The notes beneath the pieces were generated by a model that worked only from the letters and a program-made list of their open reading frames with translations, was not told the DNA's origin and did not search any database. A DNA stretch of 64,000 nt from Chaetorhynchus papuensis. Taxonomy: Eukaryota; Chordata; Aves; Passeriformes; Rhipiduridae. Below, piece after piece: positions 1 through 12,100 of this stretch. Location of the stretch: positions 32,560 through 96,559 of the forward strand of contig VWYX01001220.1 in NCBI GenBank assembly GCA_013396525.1, read 5' to 3'. Every line of letters starts with the position of its first letter. Positions within the stretch are counted from its first letter, which is position 1. The translations under genes and the position numbers were made by a program.

Positions 1-23
1 GATGGGGTCGGGGGGAGCCGCAC

Positions 24-2020
24 CCGGATGAACTCCACGAGGGTGTTGTAGACGTGGGCGCCGCGGGGCAGGAAGAAGCAGCTGCCGGGGCTGAACTTGT
101 GGAAGAAGAAGAGCTCCTGGTCCTGCAGCAGGGAGGGCATCACCAGGGGGTCCCCGTGGCCGTGAGGGACCCCCCCAGCCCCTGGCAGGGCTCACCTTCC
201 CGATGCGGCGGTGGTCCCGCTGAGCCGCCTCGTCCTGCGCCCGCTCCCACCGCTCCAGGTCCTGAGCGCTGGGGAAGGACACGGCGGCCACGCGCTGGAG
301 TGACCGGGCCCCGGCCCCCCCCCACAGCGCGGCCGAGCTCTGCGGGCACGGGGGGGACGTCAGCAGGGCTGGGAAGAGGACCCCTGCCCGACACCCGGTG
401 TATGGGGTGGACATCAGCACCGGGGACCCCCACCCAACACCCACCGTGAGCACGCGCAGGGCTCCGATCAGCCCCGTGTGCCGGAGCAGGGGCCCACGGC
501 AGAGCTGGAGCAGGGGGCCGCACCTGAGGGACGAACGGACGGAGGTGGGGACAGCTGTGGACACCCACGGCCCCCCCCAGTGTCCCCCGCGCTCACCTGT
601 AGACCGTGGCTGTGGGGGATGTCACCTCCTCAAGCTGCTCCAGCTGGAAGCTGTTGTGCTGAGGAGGGACAGCAGAGAGGGGGGTGACGGGGGGCTCGGT
701 GACCTTAGAGGGGTGACACCGAGGGGGAAGTGACACCGGTCCCGATGAGCGTCACCCTTGCTGATCCCAACCAGGAGGGTCCCAGTGTCCCCAGGCCGGC
801 CTCCCATGCCCCATCCTGAGATGGGGAGGGGGTCTCACCTGGAGGAGCTCAGCCAGCTGCTGGCGGGTGGCCTCGAGGCGCTCGAAGCGGTGCCGGGCAC
901 GGGCGAACGTGGCACAGGCCTCCTCCAGCACCGGCAGCTCCGCGCTCTGCACCGTCCTGGGGGCACGGGGACACGCTGGGGATGCGCTGGGGACACCCCG
1001 GGGACGGGGACACCCCAGGGACCCCGCGTGTGCCCTGCCCTACCTGCTGCCCATGTGAACGTCGCAGAAGAAGCCGTCCTCGGTGGCCCGGGTGCTGCAA
1101 AGCGTCGCCCCGAAAAACTGCTCGGCCACTGCCCCCAGGACACAGGCGCTGGAGCGCCAGAAAGCCTGGGGGGACACGGGGGGGACACGGGGGGGACACA
1201 GAGGGGCTGTGTGTGAGCCGAGCGGGGCGCGGGTCCGGCACCCCGGGGCCCCGGGCTCACCTCCCGCCCCTCGGGCGTGGAGAAGTCGAGCAGCTCCAGG
1301 TCGGTGTCACATTCCAGCGGCCGGTCCAGGTCCTGGAGTGTCCCGTTCACCCGGGCCACCAGCGCCGCCTGCGCCACGCCAGCCCTGCAGGGACACCAGG
1401 GAGCCTTGGGAACACCAGAGACCCCCCGGAGATGCTGTGGGGACCCCACAAACCCTGCGGGACCACCCCCGACATGGGAACCATGGGGACACTGCGGGGA
1501 TCCCGTGAACCTCGTGAGGACTCTGTGGGGACATTGAGGACACGGCGCGGACCCCGCAGACCTTGTGGGGACACCTCGAAGGGCCCGGGACACCCTGGGG
1601 ACCCCCTGTGGACCCCCCGGGCCGTACCCGAGCTCCGTGGCCACCTGGAACGGGGTGGTTTGCAGGGCCCGGCCGGGCAGGCGGCGCCCGCCGGGCAGCG
1701 CGATGCGGATCGGGGTCCCGGGCGGGAGGCGGCCGCCCCCGGCCCCGCCGCCGGCCCCATCTCCGGGCCCGTCCCGCCGCTCCGCCGCCCGCAGCCGCTG
1801 GAAGAGCCGGAGGCGCTCGGGGTCCGGCCCGGACACCTGGGGACGGGGAGCACCGGGGGTCAGCAGGTCGCCCTGGGTGTTACGGGGGCTGGGGAGTGGG
1901 GGAGAGGGCGGTGCCGGGGTGCCCCAGGGGCGGCGGGGGCTCCCGGGGTCCCTCCGAGCGCACCCGGTGTCGCCGCGGGGCCCCCGCCAGCAGCAGCCGC
2001 GGCCCCACGCGCGCGGCCAT
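24..2020 (-). CDS. TARS2: Mitochondrial threonyl-tRNA synthetase, N-terminal part (gene runs off the left edge)
   Basis: This enzyme charges mitochondrial tRNA-Thr with threonine in the matrix. Nine exons join in frame: 1964-2020 (start codon), 1628-1836, 1261-1384, 1044-1165, 839-956, 597-658, 445-523, 196-339 and 24-122. They encode a short basic presequence, a TGS-like domain (RVNGTLQDLDRPLECD), the N2 editing domain, and the start of the catalytic core (ELFFFHKFSPGSCFFLPRG). The core matches human TARS2 closely, and the rest lies outside the window. The editing domain is odd. The HxxxH motif reads WRSSACVL (R134, C138), and the CxxxH motif reads QLCRGPLLRH, with only Cys239 kept and the His replaced by Leu243. 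Introns are very short (73 nt between the last two exons) and rich in GGGGACAC-like repeats. The order RPRD2-TARS2 in the same orientation matches the human locus. The identity is secure; the donor at position 24 (GTGCGG) is weak but keeps the frame. Confidence 0.93.
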
Positions 2021-2240
2021 GGCCGAGCTCCGCCTTTTCCGCCGGAACCCCGTCCTTCCCCCCGCGGAAGCGGCATTGGATTCGCCCGCCGGAGCGGGAG
2101 CGCAGCAGGCGGGACGGAACCATGGAGGGGGCGGGGTCAGGCAGCGCCGGGGGGGCGAGCACGGGGGGGTTCGGGGGTCGTGGCGGGGCTGCCCCGCAGG
2201 CCGGGGGCGTCCGGAGCGCACGCGAGAAAGAACGGACCCG
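2021..2240 (-). promoter_or_regulatory. TARS2 promoter, GC-rich, ETS and CCAAT motifs
   Basis: This is the GC-rich stretch directly upstream of the TARS2 start codon. On the plus strand it shows ATTGG (an inverted CCAAT box) near 2075 and GCGGAAG (an ETS core). Both are common in TATA-less promoters of nuclear genes for mitochondrial proteins. No TATA box is visible. The exact start site cannot be read from the sequence. Confidence 0.5.
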
Positions 2241-2249
2241 CCAGCGGCT

Positions 2250-3131
2250 GGTTTGGTACTTTTTATGCAGATCCTGAAGCCCACACCGGTATCAAACAGG
2301 TACGATGGAGGCAACTAAAAACCAACAAAAAAATAATTAAAATAAATCAAGTAAAATCCCAACTTCATATAAAAGCCGCGGGGGCGGCCCTGGGTGTGGG
2401 GGGGACCCCTCTGAGCCCCCCGCCAGGCTCCGGCTGCGTGTGGTGAACAGAGGGAATTAAAAAGTGATTGTTATATACACACACATAGAAAGTCAACAGT
2501 GATCCCGGGGAAAAAAAACAAACAAAACAAAACAAAAAAGCCAAACCAAAAAAAAATCAGAAGATCCCCAAATTAACCCAAACCCAACCAACAGTCTTCC
2601 CGAGCAGGGGGGACAGGCTTGAGCCTCCTTGCTGCCAGTCCCACATCCCCTGGAGCTCCAAGGTGGGTTTGGGTGGGTTCCTCGACCCTTTTTGCCTTGT
2701 TTTGGTGCTTTTGGCAGACAGGAGGAACTGGGAGGGTCTCCCCTCCCTGCAGCAGCAATTTGGGGATCGGCTGAAAACCAACACCCCAACACCACTCAGC
2801 GCTCCTCTCGAAGCTTTCAGAGTTTTTTTTTTTTCCTTTTTTTTTAATTTTTTTTTCTCGTTTTTTCAACTACTACTGAAGTTTTTTATTTAACAGCAAC
2901 GTGGCTTCTTCTCGTTAAAACATTGGTTTGTGTCTGTTTTCTTGTCTCGCCCAGTGCTGGGGGGCTGGGGGTAGAACCAACCGAAAAGTACAGAACATTT
3001 AATTTAGGAGAAGGTTACGGGGGTCTCAAGGGGGAAGAAAAAAAAAAAAAAGAAAAAAAAAAAAAGAAAAAAAAGGGGAAAAAAAAGAAAAAAGGAAATG
3101 AAAGGGCAGCCCCGGGAGCTGGGCAGCTGCT
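2250..3131 (-). other. RPRD2 3' untranslated region
   Basis: This stretch follows the RPRD2 stop codon and reaches towards the TARS2 promoter. It is AT-rich compared with its flanks and holds an A-rich low-complexity tract at 3039-3096 and a T-rich tract at 2822-2865. A minus-strand AATAAA (TTTATT at 2885-2890) lies about 240 nt below the stop codon. Sequence down to about 2250 is also non-GC-rich, so a longer transcript form is possible. I see no other gene here. Confidence 0.6.
2885..2890 (-). terminator. Candidate poly(A) signal for RPRD2
   Basis: AATAAA on the minus strand, followed by a T/G-containing stretch. It is the only canonical signal between the RPRD2 stop and the TARS2 start. 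Confidence 0.5.
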
Positions 3132-6100
3132 TCAGTACCGGGGAGGAAAGAAGGGGCGCTTAGGGGTGAAGAAGGGGGCCCCCCCCCTTCCGAAGGGCGG
3201 CCGCGGCCGCTTCAGGCTCTGGAAGGGGTCTCTGCCGCCGAAGGGCTCCCGCGGGCGGAACTCGGCGCGGGGCGTGCGCAGCAGGACGGAGCCGCGGCCC
3301 CCGGGGGGGGGGTGGGCGGGGGGGCCCAGCCCGCGCGTGGCCCCCAGCTGCTCCCGGGGCAGGGGCCCGGGCCCCGCGGGGTCCCGCGAGCGGGGCAGGG
3401 GGTCCCGCGGCGGCGCCGCCCCGAAGTGCTCCTTCAGCGTCCCTTGCATCGTACCGTGCTCCTTGGGGAAGGCGCCGGCGCCGTGCTCCAGGGGGGGCGG
3501 CGCGGGGAACGGGACCCCGCCGTGCTCCCCGGCCGGCGGCGGCTGCGCGGGGAAGGGGACCCCGGCGTGCTCCCCGGGCACCGGGGGCGGCGGGGGCGTG
3601 GGGAACGGGACCCCCGCGTGCTCCACCGAGGGGGGCGGGGGGACGCCGTGGGGCAGCGGGAGCGGCGCGGGCGTTTCCTTGGAGAAGGGGTTGGCGTGAT
3701 CCACCGACGGCATGCGCGGAGGGACCGGGTGGTCCCTCGGGAAGAGGCCGCCGTGGTCCTTGGCGGCGGTGGGCGGGGGCACGGCGGGCGGCCCCACCGG
3801 GTCCCGCGGGAAGGGGCTCCCGTGCTCCAGGGGAGGCGGCGCGAGGGGCGGCGGCGGCGGCAGGTGATGCTCGAAGGCGGGGCTGAAGTTGTTCGTTCGG
3901 AAGTTGTTGACGCTCTCCGGGAAGGGCGGTACGTGCTCCTTGTAGGGCGCCGGGAAGCCGCCCATGCCGGGCAGCTCCGAGGAGCCCGAGGGCCCGTTGT
4001 CGAAGGCGCTCCCGCCGCTGCTCAGCTCGAACCAGCCTGCCCGGCTCCCTTCGCGCCCGTGGCCCCGGCTGCTCTTGCCCAGCACCCGGATGGACTCCAC
4101 GGTCTGGATGGGCTCCCCTGACATGCCCCGGCTCGAAGCGTTGTGGTAGCCCAGCGTCTCGATGGGGGCCCCCTTCTCCTCGGTGCTGTCGGGCAGGTCC
4201 AGGCAGGAGGAGGAGACGCGGGTCTCGATGCGGTAGTGCTCCTCCGGCGGCTGCGGCTCACCCTTCACAGCCCCGGACAAGCTCCCCACCTCACCGGAGC
4301 CGCTCTTGGGAATCTGCCCAAAGTGCTTCTCCTCGGAGGGCTTCCGGGAGGCGTTTTTGAGCATGTTCTTGAACTCAATGGTGGAGGTGGCGGAGATGGA
4401 GGAACCCATGGGTTTGTCCCCGCCCGCCGCAGGTGCTCGGCTGGCGGGGCTGGGGAGGGCATTCTGGGGGGAGAAGAGCGAGCGGTGGGGAAGCGCGTGG
4501 GGCGAGTCCGAGTACTGCTTCTGCGGGAGGCCGGCTTTGGGCAGGGTGTTGTGGTTGGAGTCTGGCGTGAAGAACACGTCGTTCTTGCTGGGCGACGGGG
4601 ACCCGTCCGAGGCAGAGTCCTTCCCCCTGCGGCCGTAGCTCCCGAACATCCCCGGGGACGAGGCCAGCGCGTCGCAGCTCTCGCTCTGATCCAGGAGAGA
4701 CCTCATAGCCGGGGGGAAGGACGGCTTCACGCCGAACTCCTGCGACCGCTGACCGTAGCTGGACAGCACCGGCTGGTACTCCGCAGAATCTGGGAGTTTA
4801 CTCGATTTCAGGATAGACTTGACTGGCTTCTTCTCCAGGTTCAGCATGGCCGAGGGTGGCGGCCCGGAGTAGTCGAAGTCGCGGTAATCCTCGTCTTCTT
4901 GGAAAGATGTGTCTGGGTAAAACTTCTCCTGGGAGGAGTCCATCAGCGAGGAGGGCATCTCCCTGCTGTCTGCAGGCGGCTTGTACAGGCTGGCCGGAGA
5001 CTCTCTGCCGAGGCCAAAGGGCCGGTAGCCGTGCACGGAACTGGGAAGTTCTTGGGAATATCCATCATCCCGGCCCTGCAGAGGCGACCTTGTACTGCTG
5101 GGAGTCGAAGAACCGGGGCTCATGATTTTCGACAGCAGGGAGATCGTGTCGACGCTGCTCGACGTCGGCTTGTCCATCATTTCGTCCTGGGTGGGCGTCC
5201 CGCTGCGCTCGTCGCGCACCGGCGTCCCGTCCACATTGTCCATGGAAGTGCTGGTGGGACCACGCTGGAAGTCAGAGGTGTGACTCTCCGTTGCCATGCT
5301 GGACCCCAAGCTGCTGAGGATGGGAATATTCAAGTTCAGGCCACTGAAGCCAGGATTTCCCTTCAGGAAATTGTGTATCTTCATCTCCAAGCTGGGAGAA
5401 GGGGGTTCTGATTCCAGCTTGGTTTTTGAAATTTCGGAGGATTGACCCAGTGAGGTTTCTGTTGGCAAAAGGGAGGAAGGACTGGTAGGGTGGGAACTGG
5501 AAAATCCCAGGGAATTGGTTGGTGGCTTAAAACCAGAGCTTGACAGTGCTGGGGTGTGTCCGACGGGAGCCTTATTGACCGAAGTGGAGGAAACCTCTGC
5601 GGTGGTCGAGTTTGGAGAGTAACCAAAACTTTTGGCTATGAAGGACTGCGGATTGGAAGGAATGTTCCTCCCTTTCATGCACGGCACGGTCGTGTTGGCT
5701 GGCGACGCCGAGGTGCTCTGCGAGGCGGCTTCTCCCGACTGCACGGTGCTCCCAGCCACGCTCTGCAGCAAGGACGAGAGCCCTGGAAAACACGACTGCT
5801 GCATCAGCCACTGAGGGCAGAGGCAAATCGCCCCAATTCCCCCTGCCACGGGAAAGGCGCCTGTGCTCGCTCTGAGGACGCCGTTCCGTGACACCCCCCG
5901 AGCTCCAGCCACAAGGACTGGATTCTGGCAGCATGTTTCAGCCCGGCCACTGCCCTCAAACACCTGCCAGCCCTCCTCCAACACCCACCCCAGTACCTTG
6001 CAGCGCTGGCGCCGTCTGAGTCTGAGTTTTGGAGAGAGCCGACAAAATGCTTTCCGGAGTTATCTCAACTTTGGAGAGAATATTCGCTAATGGATTCGAA

Positions 6101-9100
6101 GGAGCGGACGGGGTTCCCAGGACAGGAGTCTTCAGGCCACTGGTGAGGGCTGTGGGGCTGGTCGGCGTCCCCGGCGAAGGTCTCGAGGCGGGACTCACAC
6201 CTGGGGCGGGAGCACACAGCACTCACCTGCGCTGCTCTGGCAACGCACGTGCTGCTGGCTCAGGTATTCCACAGGCACAACTGAGCAGGGAGAGGCTCAG
6301 GAAGTGAGACCGAGTGCCAGAGACTGAGCCAGACCTCGAGAGCAGTAACCCACTCACGTTTATTCTGAGACAATCAAAGCTTTAAATAACCACCCAGCTC
6401 CATCAGCACCGGCTCAGCACTCACCTGTGCTCTTCATCACCGACGTCAAGCTGCTCAGGATGGAGCTGATCTTGGCCAGGTCCACGTTGGCCAGGTTGGG
6501 TAAGGCGAGTGCCGGTGCCGGAGCGATGGGAGCTGCGCTCACCACCTTCGGAGCCGGGGGGGTTGGAGGGGCCGGGGCTGGAGTCGTCACCGTCCCCGAG
6601 GCTGTGCCGGCCGCAGCGGCCGATGGCACCGCTTTGGGGACGCTCTCAGTCTTGGTGGGGGCCGGGGCCGGAGCAGCCTGTTTGTCCTTCCTTTCCTCCA
6701 CTGCAGCAGAGAGGGTGGAACGAGAGCAGAAAGGTCACTCAGTCCCCCGAAAAGACTCAGGGCACATCAGTTCTGATTCCCACAGATGTCCAGACATCTT
6801 TGGTGTTTTGGGAGATGGAAATGATTGCAGCGGGACTGGGACTTCCCTGCTTGTGCCGGGAGATCCAAACCCAACAGCCCCAGCCCAGAGCCCAGCAGGG
6901 GCTTTGCGCCTCCTGCACATCCCAAGCGAGGCTGGAGAGGGCTGGCTCACCCTGCAGCTCCCCCACGACAATCACGTACCAATGATTTTGGACGTATCGT
7001 CCTCCACATCGGAGAGCTCCATGTCCTCCACGTCCCGATTGTCCGAGGCAGGCTCTGGAGAGACCATCTTGCGGCCTCCAGCTGCTGGAGAGCGGGCGCT
7101 GCTCTCTTCCCCCATGCCCTGGAAAGGGGACTCAGAGCCCGTCGGAGATGGGGCGTCCATGCTGGGAGAAGGGACGGGAGACTCCTCGGGATCGGGAAGC
7201 GTTGCTTTCAGCTGGTCCAGCTTTTTCTTCAGATTGCTCACTCGATTAGCGAATGTTTTATAGGCCTAAAGAAGGAAGGACACCAGACTGGGGATCTTCC
7301 ACGCCTCAGTCGCTTCCTTGAGGAAGCAACAGCCTGAGAGAACCAACTCCAAATCCCTGGACCCTGCAGTGGTAAGAACTCGGCTTCTGCGTGGGGCTCA
7401 CAGGGCAACAGCGACAAAAAGTGGGGAAGATAAAACCTTTTTCCACTGACTTAAAACAATTTTCATAACCCCCCTGGTTTTTAACAAATACGTTCTGCCC
7501 ATTTGGGGCTTTTGGCAGGGGTCTGGAGGGCGTTGGTTGTTTTTGTAACACTTTACTACTGTCCTTTCTTTGCTTGTCTAGTTCCCACATAAATCACAAG
7601 TTTCCTGAATTCAGGATTTGTCACACTAACTGTAATTTTGCCCCATTTAAGAACCCAGAGGGGCTCCAAAATTCCAGCAACACACACCATCTGAGCTTCC
7701 AACTGCTGCATTTTGAGAGCATATCCTTGTCTTTCCCAAAGCCTCAACTCTGCCCTCTCTGGAAACCACCTACACAACAATCCCATCAACTTTTTAATAT
7801 GGGAATAGAGAGAGGAGGCGTTTTCCAGGCTCCGAGGTGCCCAGTGAGCACAGGCAGATGCTGTCCTGCCTGTGGAGGATCCACAAAAGGCACACTTACA
7901 TTTGCCACCACCTTGACTTCTTTGTACTGCGCCTCGTAGAATATCCCAGCGTTCTCCAGCGCCTCGGTGAGCGAGGGGCCGTTCTTCACTTGCTTGTCCA
8001 AGCCATTGACAAATTCCTCCAGCTTTGAGCTTGCTTCTTCAAACTCCTTGGAGAACTTCTTCCCTCCCGTTTTATCTGCAGGGAGATGAACACCAGGGAA
8101 CTGAGCTGCCGCATGCCACGGAAGCGTGGCCTCAACACCAGCGCCTGGGATACCGGGAGAGCGGAGCCGCAACACTTCCAGAGCACCCCAGTTCCCACTG
8201 GGACCTGGCAAGGACGAGGCCAGGTTGCTGGCAGTGTTGGTTTCCAGCCAGCCATTCGCTTGGTCTGAGCTCTGCACCTGAGAGTTTCCACAGAGATTCA
8301 AGCAAACTAAGATTTTTGGCTCCCGATTGCTGGTTCTTAACCCCGCTCTGAAATTCTGGCATTTTCCAGACACAAATTCTGGCATTTTCCGTCCTGACGG
8401 GACTGAGGAGCTCCCGCAACTCCTCGGGTGCCCTCGGGGCTTTACCTTTCAAGCACTTGAGTGTCTCGGTGCTGCAGACGTCCACCCTCATGGTGGAAAG
8501 CTGCTTCTCCTTCAGCTCGATCTGATCTTCCGAGCGCTTGTACAGCAGCAGCTCGTCAATGAGGGACTGGGGCTGCAAAAGAGCAAACAGGAAAAGCCTC
8601 CTCATCACATTCCAGGGAAGAGAAGCCCTGCCTCTGCCCTGGCTCCAGACCGCTTCCAAGCGAGAGCTAACCCAGGAACCACGCGGATCCCGGGATTTTT
8701 AACCTCAGATCTCACGATCAGCAAACCTGGGCTCAGGCAGGAGCTGCAGTTACACAGATCTCCTGGTCAGGAGCAAGGACAGGTCTTTGCACTTTGTGAA
8801 CGTGTCCCACTCTGTCGGGACCGAATTCAGACCAATTTCTTGCCACTCCAAACTCCCCTTCACAAGGATGTCCTGAGCCTGCCCAGACCCTCCCCGTGTC
8901 GGCCCCGGGGGTGTCACAGCCCCCACAGGTCACAGGTGGCTCTTGGGCCTGGGGTCACCCCACATGCAAACCCCCAGGCTGGGGGTCAGTGCCACAGGTC
9001 ACTTCCACTCACAGACTTACTCGGAATTCGGCGACAATCTTGGACTTCAGAGCAGCTTTCGGGTTGGTGGAGGCTGTGGGGATAAAGGGAAATTGTGAAG

Positions 9101-12100
9101 AAATCAAGGAACCACATCCTGATGGGAAGTCAGTCACAACAGGCAGCCTAATAAAAGGTGTTTTAAGATAACTCCACGTGTTACCCATCACATCCTCCCC
9201 TCCATGCACGAGTCCCTCAATGCTCCGGGCTCCTGGCAGCTCACGGGGACACGGACACGCGCGGCTGGGCTGGGACCGAGCTCAGCAAGTGACACTGCTG
9301 CTTTTTCACGTGCTCTTAACGTTTTCTGGGCACACCTTTTCCTCAGGAAGAAGAGTCCCTGCAAGGGTTGATCTCACGGCCTTAGCCAAGGAGTTACAGC
9401 TCTCTACAAGGACGGGAATGTTATTCCTCAAGTGCCAGACCTGGAGCTGACATGGAGCCCACGTTTCCTGCGGGCAGGGTCTCCCTGGGCACTGCCAAGG
9501 TCCAGCCATGGCCAGAGCCTGAACAACTCTCACACCTGGTTACAGGGTGGGGGATGAGTCCTGCTGGCAAGAGACTGAATCCATCAGATTCCGGACAAAA
9601 CAGGAGAAACGGGAAAGAAGAAATAAGGAGCTGATGAGAGGCAAAGCGCTAAACCCTCCGTCCATGCTGGACACAGCCCAGTTCTGTCTGGGAAAGCAGC
9701 GTGTGGTGTGAAGCCCAGCAATCAACACTCCCAAACTCTTCTGTCCTTCTGATGTCACCCTGTGTCTCTTGTCACACCTGACGTCCCACACGTCACACCT
9801 GACATCTCACCACCTCTGTGGGGACCACTCAGGGCTTTGGTGCAAAATGAGATCATTAAGGTCACTCTACAGCAATTTCTCTCCTGCTGGTCTGAGTCCT
9901 GGGCTGGCCCTGCACTCCCAGCCCAACCTGCTGGGGCAGGAGTGTTCCTGGGCACGAAGGGAACGTCCTGCTTCTCTCTGTCTTCTCTCCATCTCTGACC
10001 AGTCTAAGATCAGTTTCCAAGAGGTTCCACCAGCTCTCTCCTCTCCTGTCCACAACCTCTGCTCTCGTATCTTATTTCTGCCTCACTTCTTTTCTTTACA
10101 AACTGCTTTTCTACCAACACCTCCTTGGTGTGCACATCTTGGGGCCCTTCTGAGCTGCAGGCTCAGCCTTTCTGCTCCTCGAGCAGCCAAATTCTGCATT
10201 AGTGCACAGAGTTCACAGTGGTTCCTTACTTTGTGATTTCTTCCACGGCTTATTCGGTTTGTTCAGAGACTCTTTCAGCTGCTTCTGAGTTTTGAAAGTG
10301 GTACCTGGAAAACATTTCATTTTTGGCAGTCTGGCATTATGGGAGTCCTGTCAGAATTTGATTTTTGGTGCCGTACAGTTGCACGGTCAAAGAGTGAACA
10401 GAAATTTGTTTTAAAATACCTCGACCAACTTCCTTAGAGGAGCTGCTGGATGCCCAAGAGAACCTCAGTTTACTCAGGAATGCAGCAACCTGGGGGTGGT
10501 CTGCCATTTTTAAATCAAGTTTCTGTTTGCCCTTACACTAAGACAGTTCAAAAATCACAGTAAAAAGGGAAAACACAAGGAATCCAAAAATCAAACTCTT
10601 TGGGGAGGCTGTAATGGAATCAGCATGGAACAGGCAGCGGTGCCCCTTGGAAAAGCAGCCACAGCACCTGATTTACCTGAAACCTCACAGACTTGTTTTC
10701 AGGTTACAGAAACAAGGGATTTCAGAGCAAAAGCACAAACGTCACTTCTCAGCATGCAACGCCCAGCTCAAGCCTGTCCTCGCGCCACAGCCCGACCTGA
10801 GACACCACGTTCCTCCTGCCGTGATGGCCACCGGCCCTCAGACCACTCCTGAGGGCTTCCTGAGCACCTTCAGCTCTCGATGATGTGAGTGAAGCCAAAA
10901 CCTGGACTCATTTCCTGCAAGTACTGGAGCACTGGCTAATCCCTGGTTTTAACCGACTCCACATGTTTCTTCCCTAAGGACTTGAGGACTCTTCACCCTT
11001 TTGCTTTGCCTCTTCCTGCCCCACAAATATTTTTAGTTAAACCAGCCCAATACTGATCAGGACCCCGAGGTAGAGCTGGAGCACCCTGGTCAGGACGTGC
11101 AGGACCATCTCAGCCTCACATTCTGTTTGCTCTCAGCTGGAGCAGTTCCAGCTCGTGTGAAAGAATTCACAGCTGCCTCCGGAAAGGTACAAAAGAGGTG
11201 AAGCAGGAGAATCCAGCGCTGCTCATGTCCCACAGCCGGCTACGTTACAGCCTGTGCCAGGTGTGAATGCCCCTCGTTCCCCTCAATGACCCCAGACTAT
11301 CCCTACAGCCTCGCTGGGCTCACAGGGCAGTTTGTAAGGTGAGAAATGCAGAGCCCAAGTAACTTACTCAGTGCTTCTTTCAGTGCCAAAATGGTTTCCT
11401 CAGGGTACACGTTCCTGTCCTCCCAGATTTTGAAGATTCTTTCGATGGATTTGGAAACGGATGGATCCCTGGAAGAGAAGAGTTCTTTACCCCCTGGCTG
11501 CAGGACACCAGTGCGAGGCTTCCCTCACTCCACACCTCACAGCAAATTAAATTAAATTAAAACCCAGCTCACACCCACCCTGGCCCACTCCCCAAACACG
11601 CGGCTGCTCAATCAGAACCCTTTAAGTTCTGCTGATGTTTCTAGAGAGTTCGAGAAGAAAAATTCCCCCTTTCTGAGACACTCGGCCTCCCAGCACCCCA
11701 TTAGTTCGTTACTCACTTCACTAACGAAGCGGCCTCAGGAAGCACCTCTGCGAAGGTGTCCCGAAAGACAATGGCATTTTTCCTCTTGCAGTTCTGTATG
11801 ACATCATTGGCCAAGTAAAAAAGGTTCAGCCGATGAGGAAAAGCAGCTGAGGACAAAAGAAAATTTGGAGTCAGCATCAGACAGAAGTACCACAACAGCC
11901 ACACCTTGATCCCAGTATTTCAGTGCTGCTTTTGGGAAAGTTTCAGAGTTCTCAAGGTCCAGCAGGCAAACCCCGTGGGCTGGAGAGGACATCTTCAGTT
12001 TACAAATGATTCCCAAGGACTGAGAGGGTTTTACTTCACACAGGTGTGTTGTCACCTCTTACCTGCCCGTGTCACCCCCAGGTGCAACCAGAATCAGTTT

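Noticed and set aside
982..2277. 431-codon plus-strand open frame over TARS2
   Set aside because: It is antisense to verified TARS2 exons and introns. Its length reflects GC-rich sequence with few stop codons.
2923..3699. Plus-strand frame with a poly-Lys stretch
   Set aside because: It comes from the A-rich tract in the RPRD2 3' UTR plus the antisense of RPRD2 coding sequence.
4143..5411. 422-codon plus-strand open frame over RPRD2
   Set aside because: It is the antisense shadow of the large conserved RPRD2 last exon.
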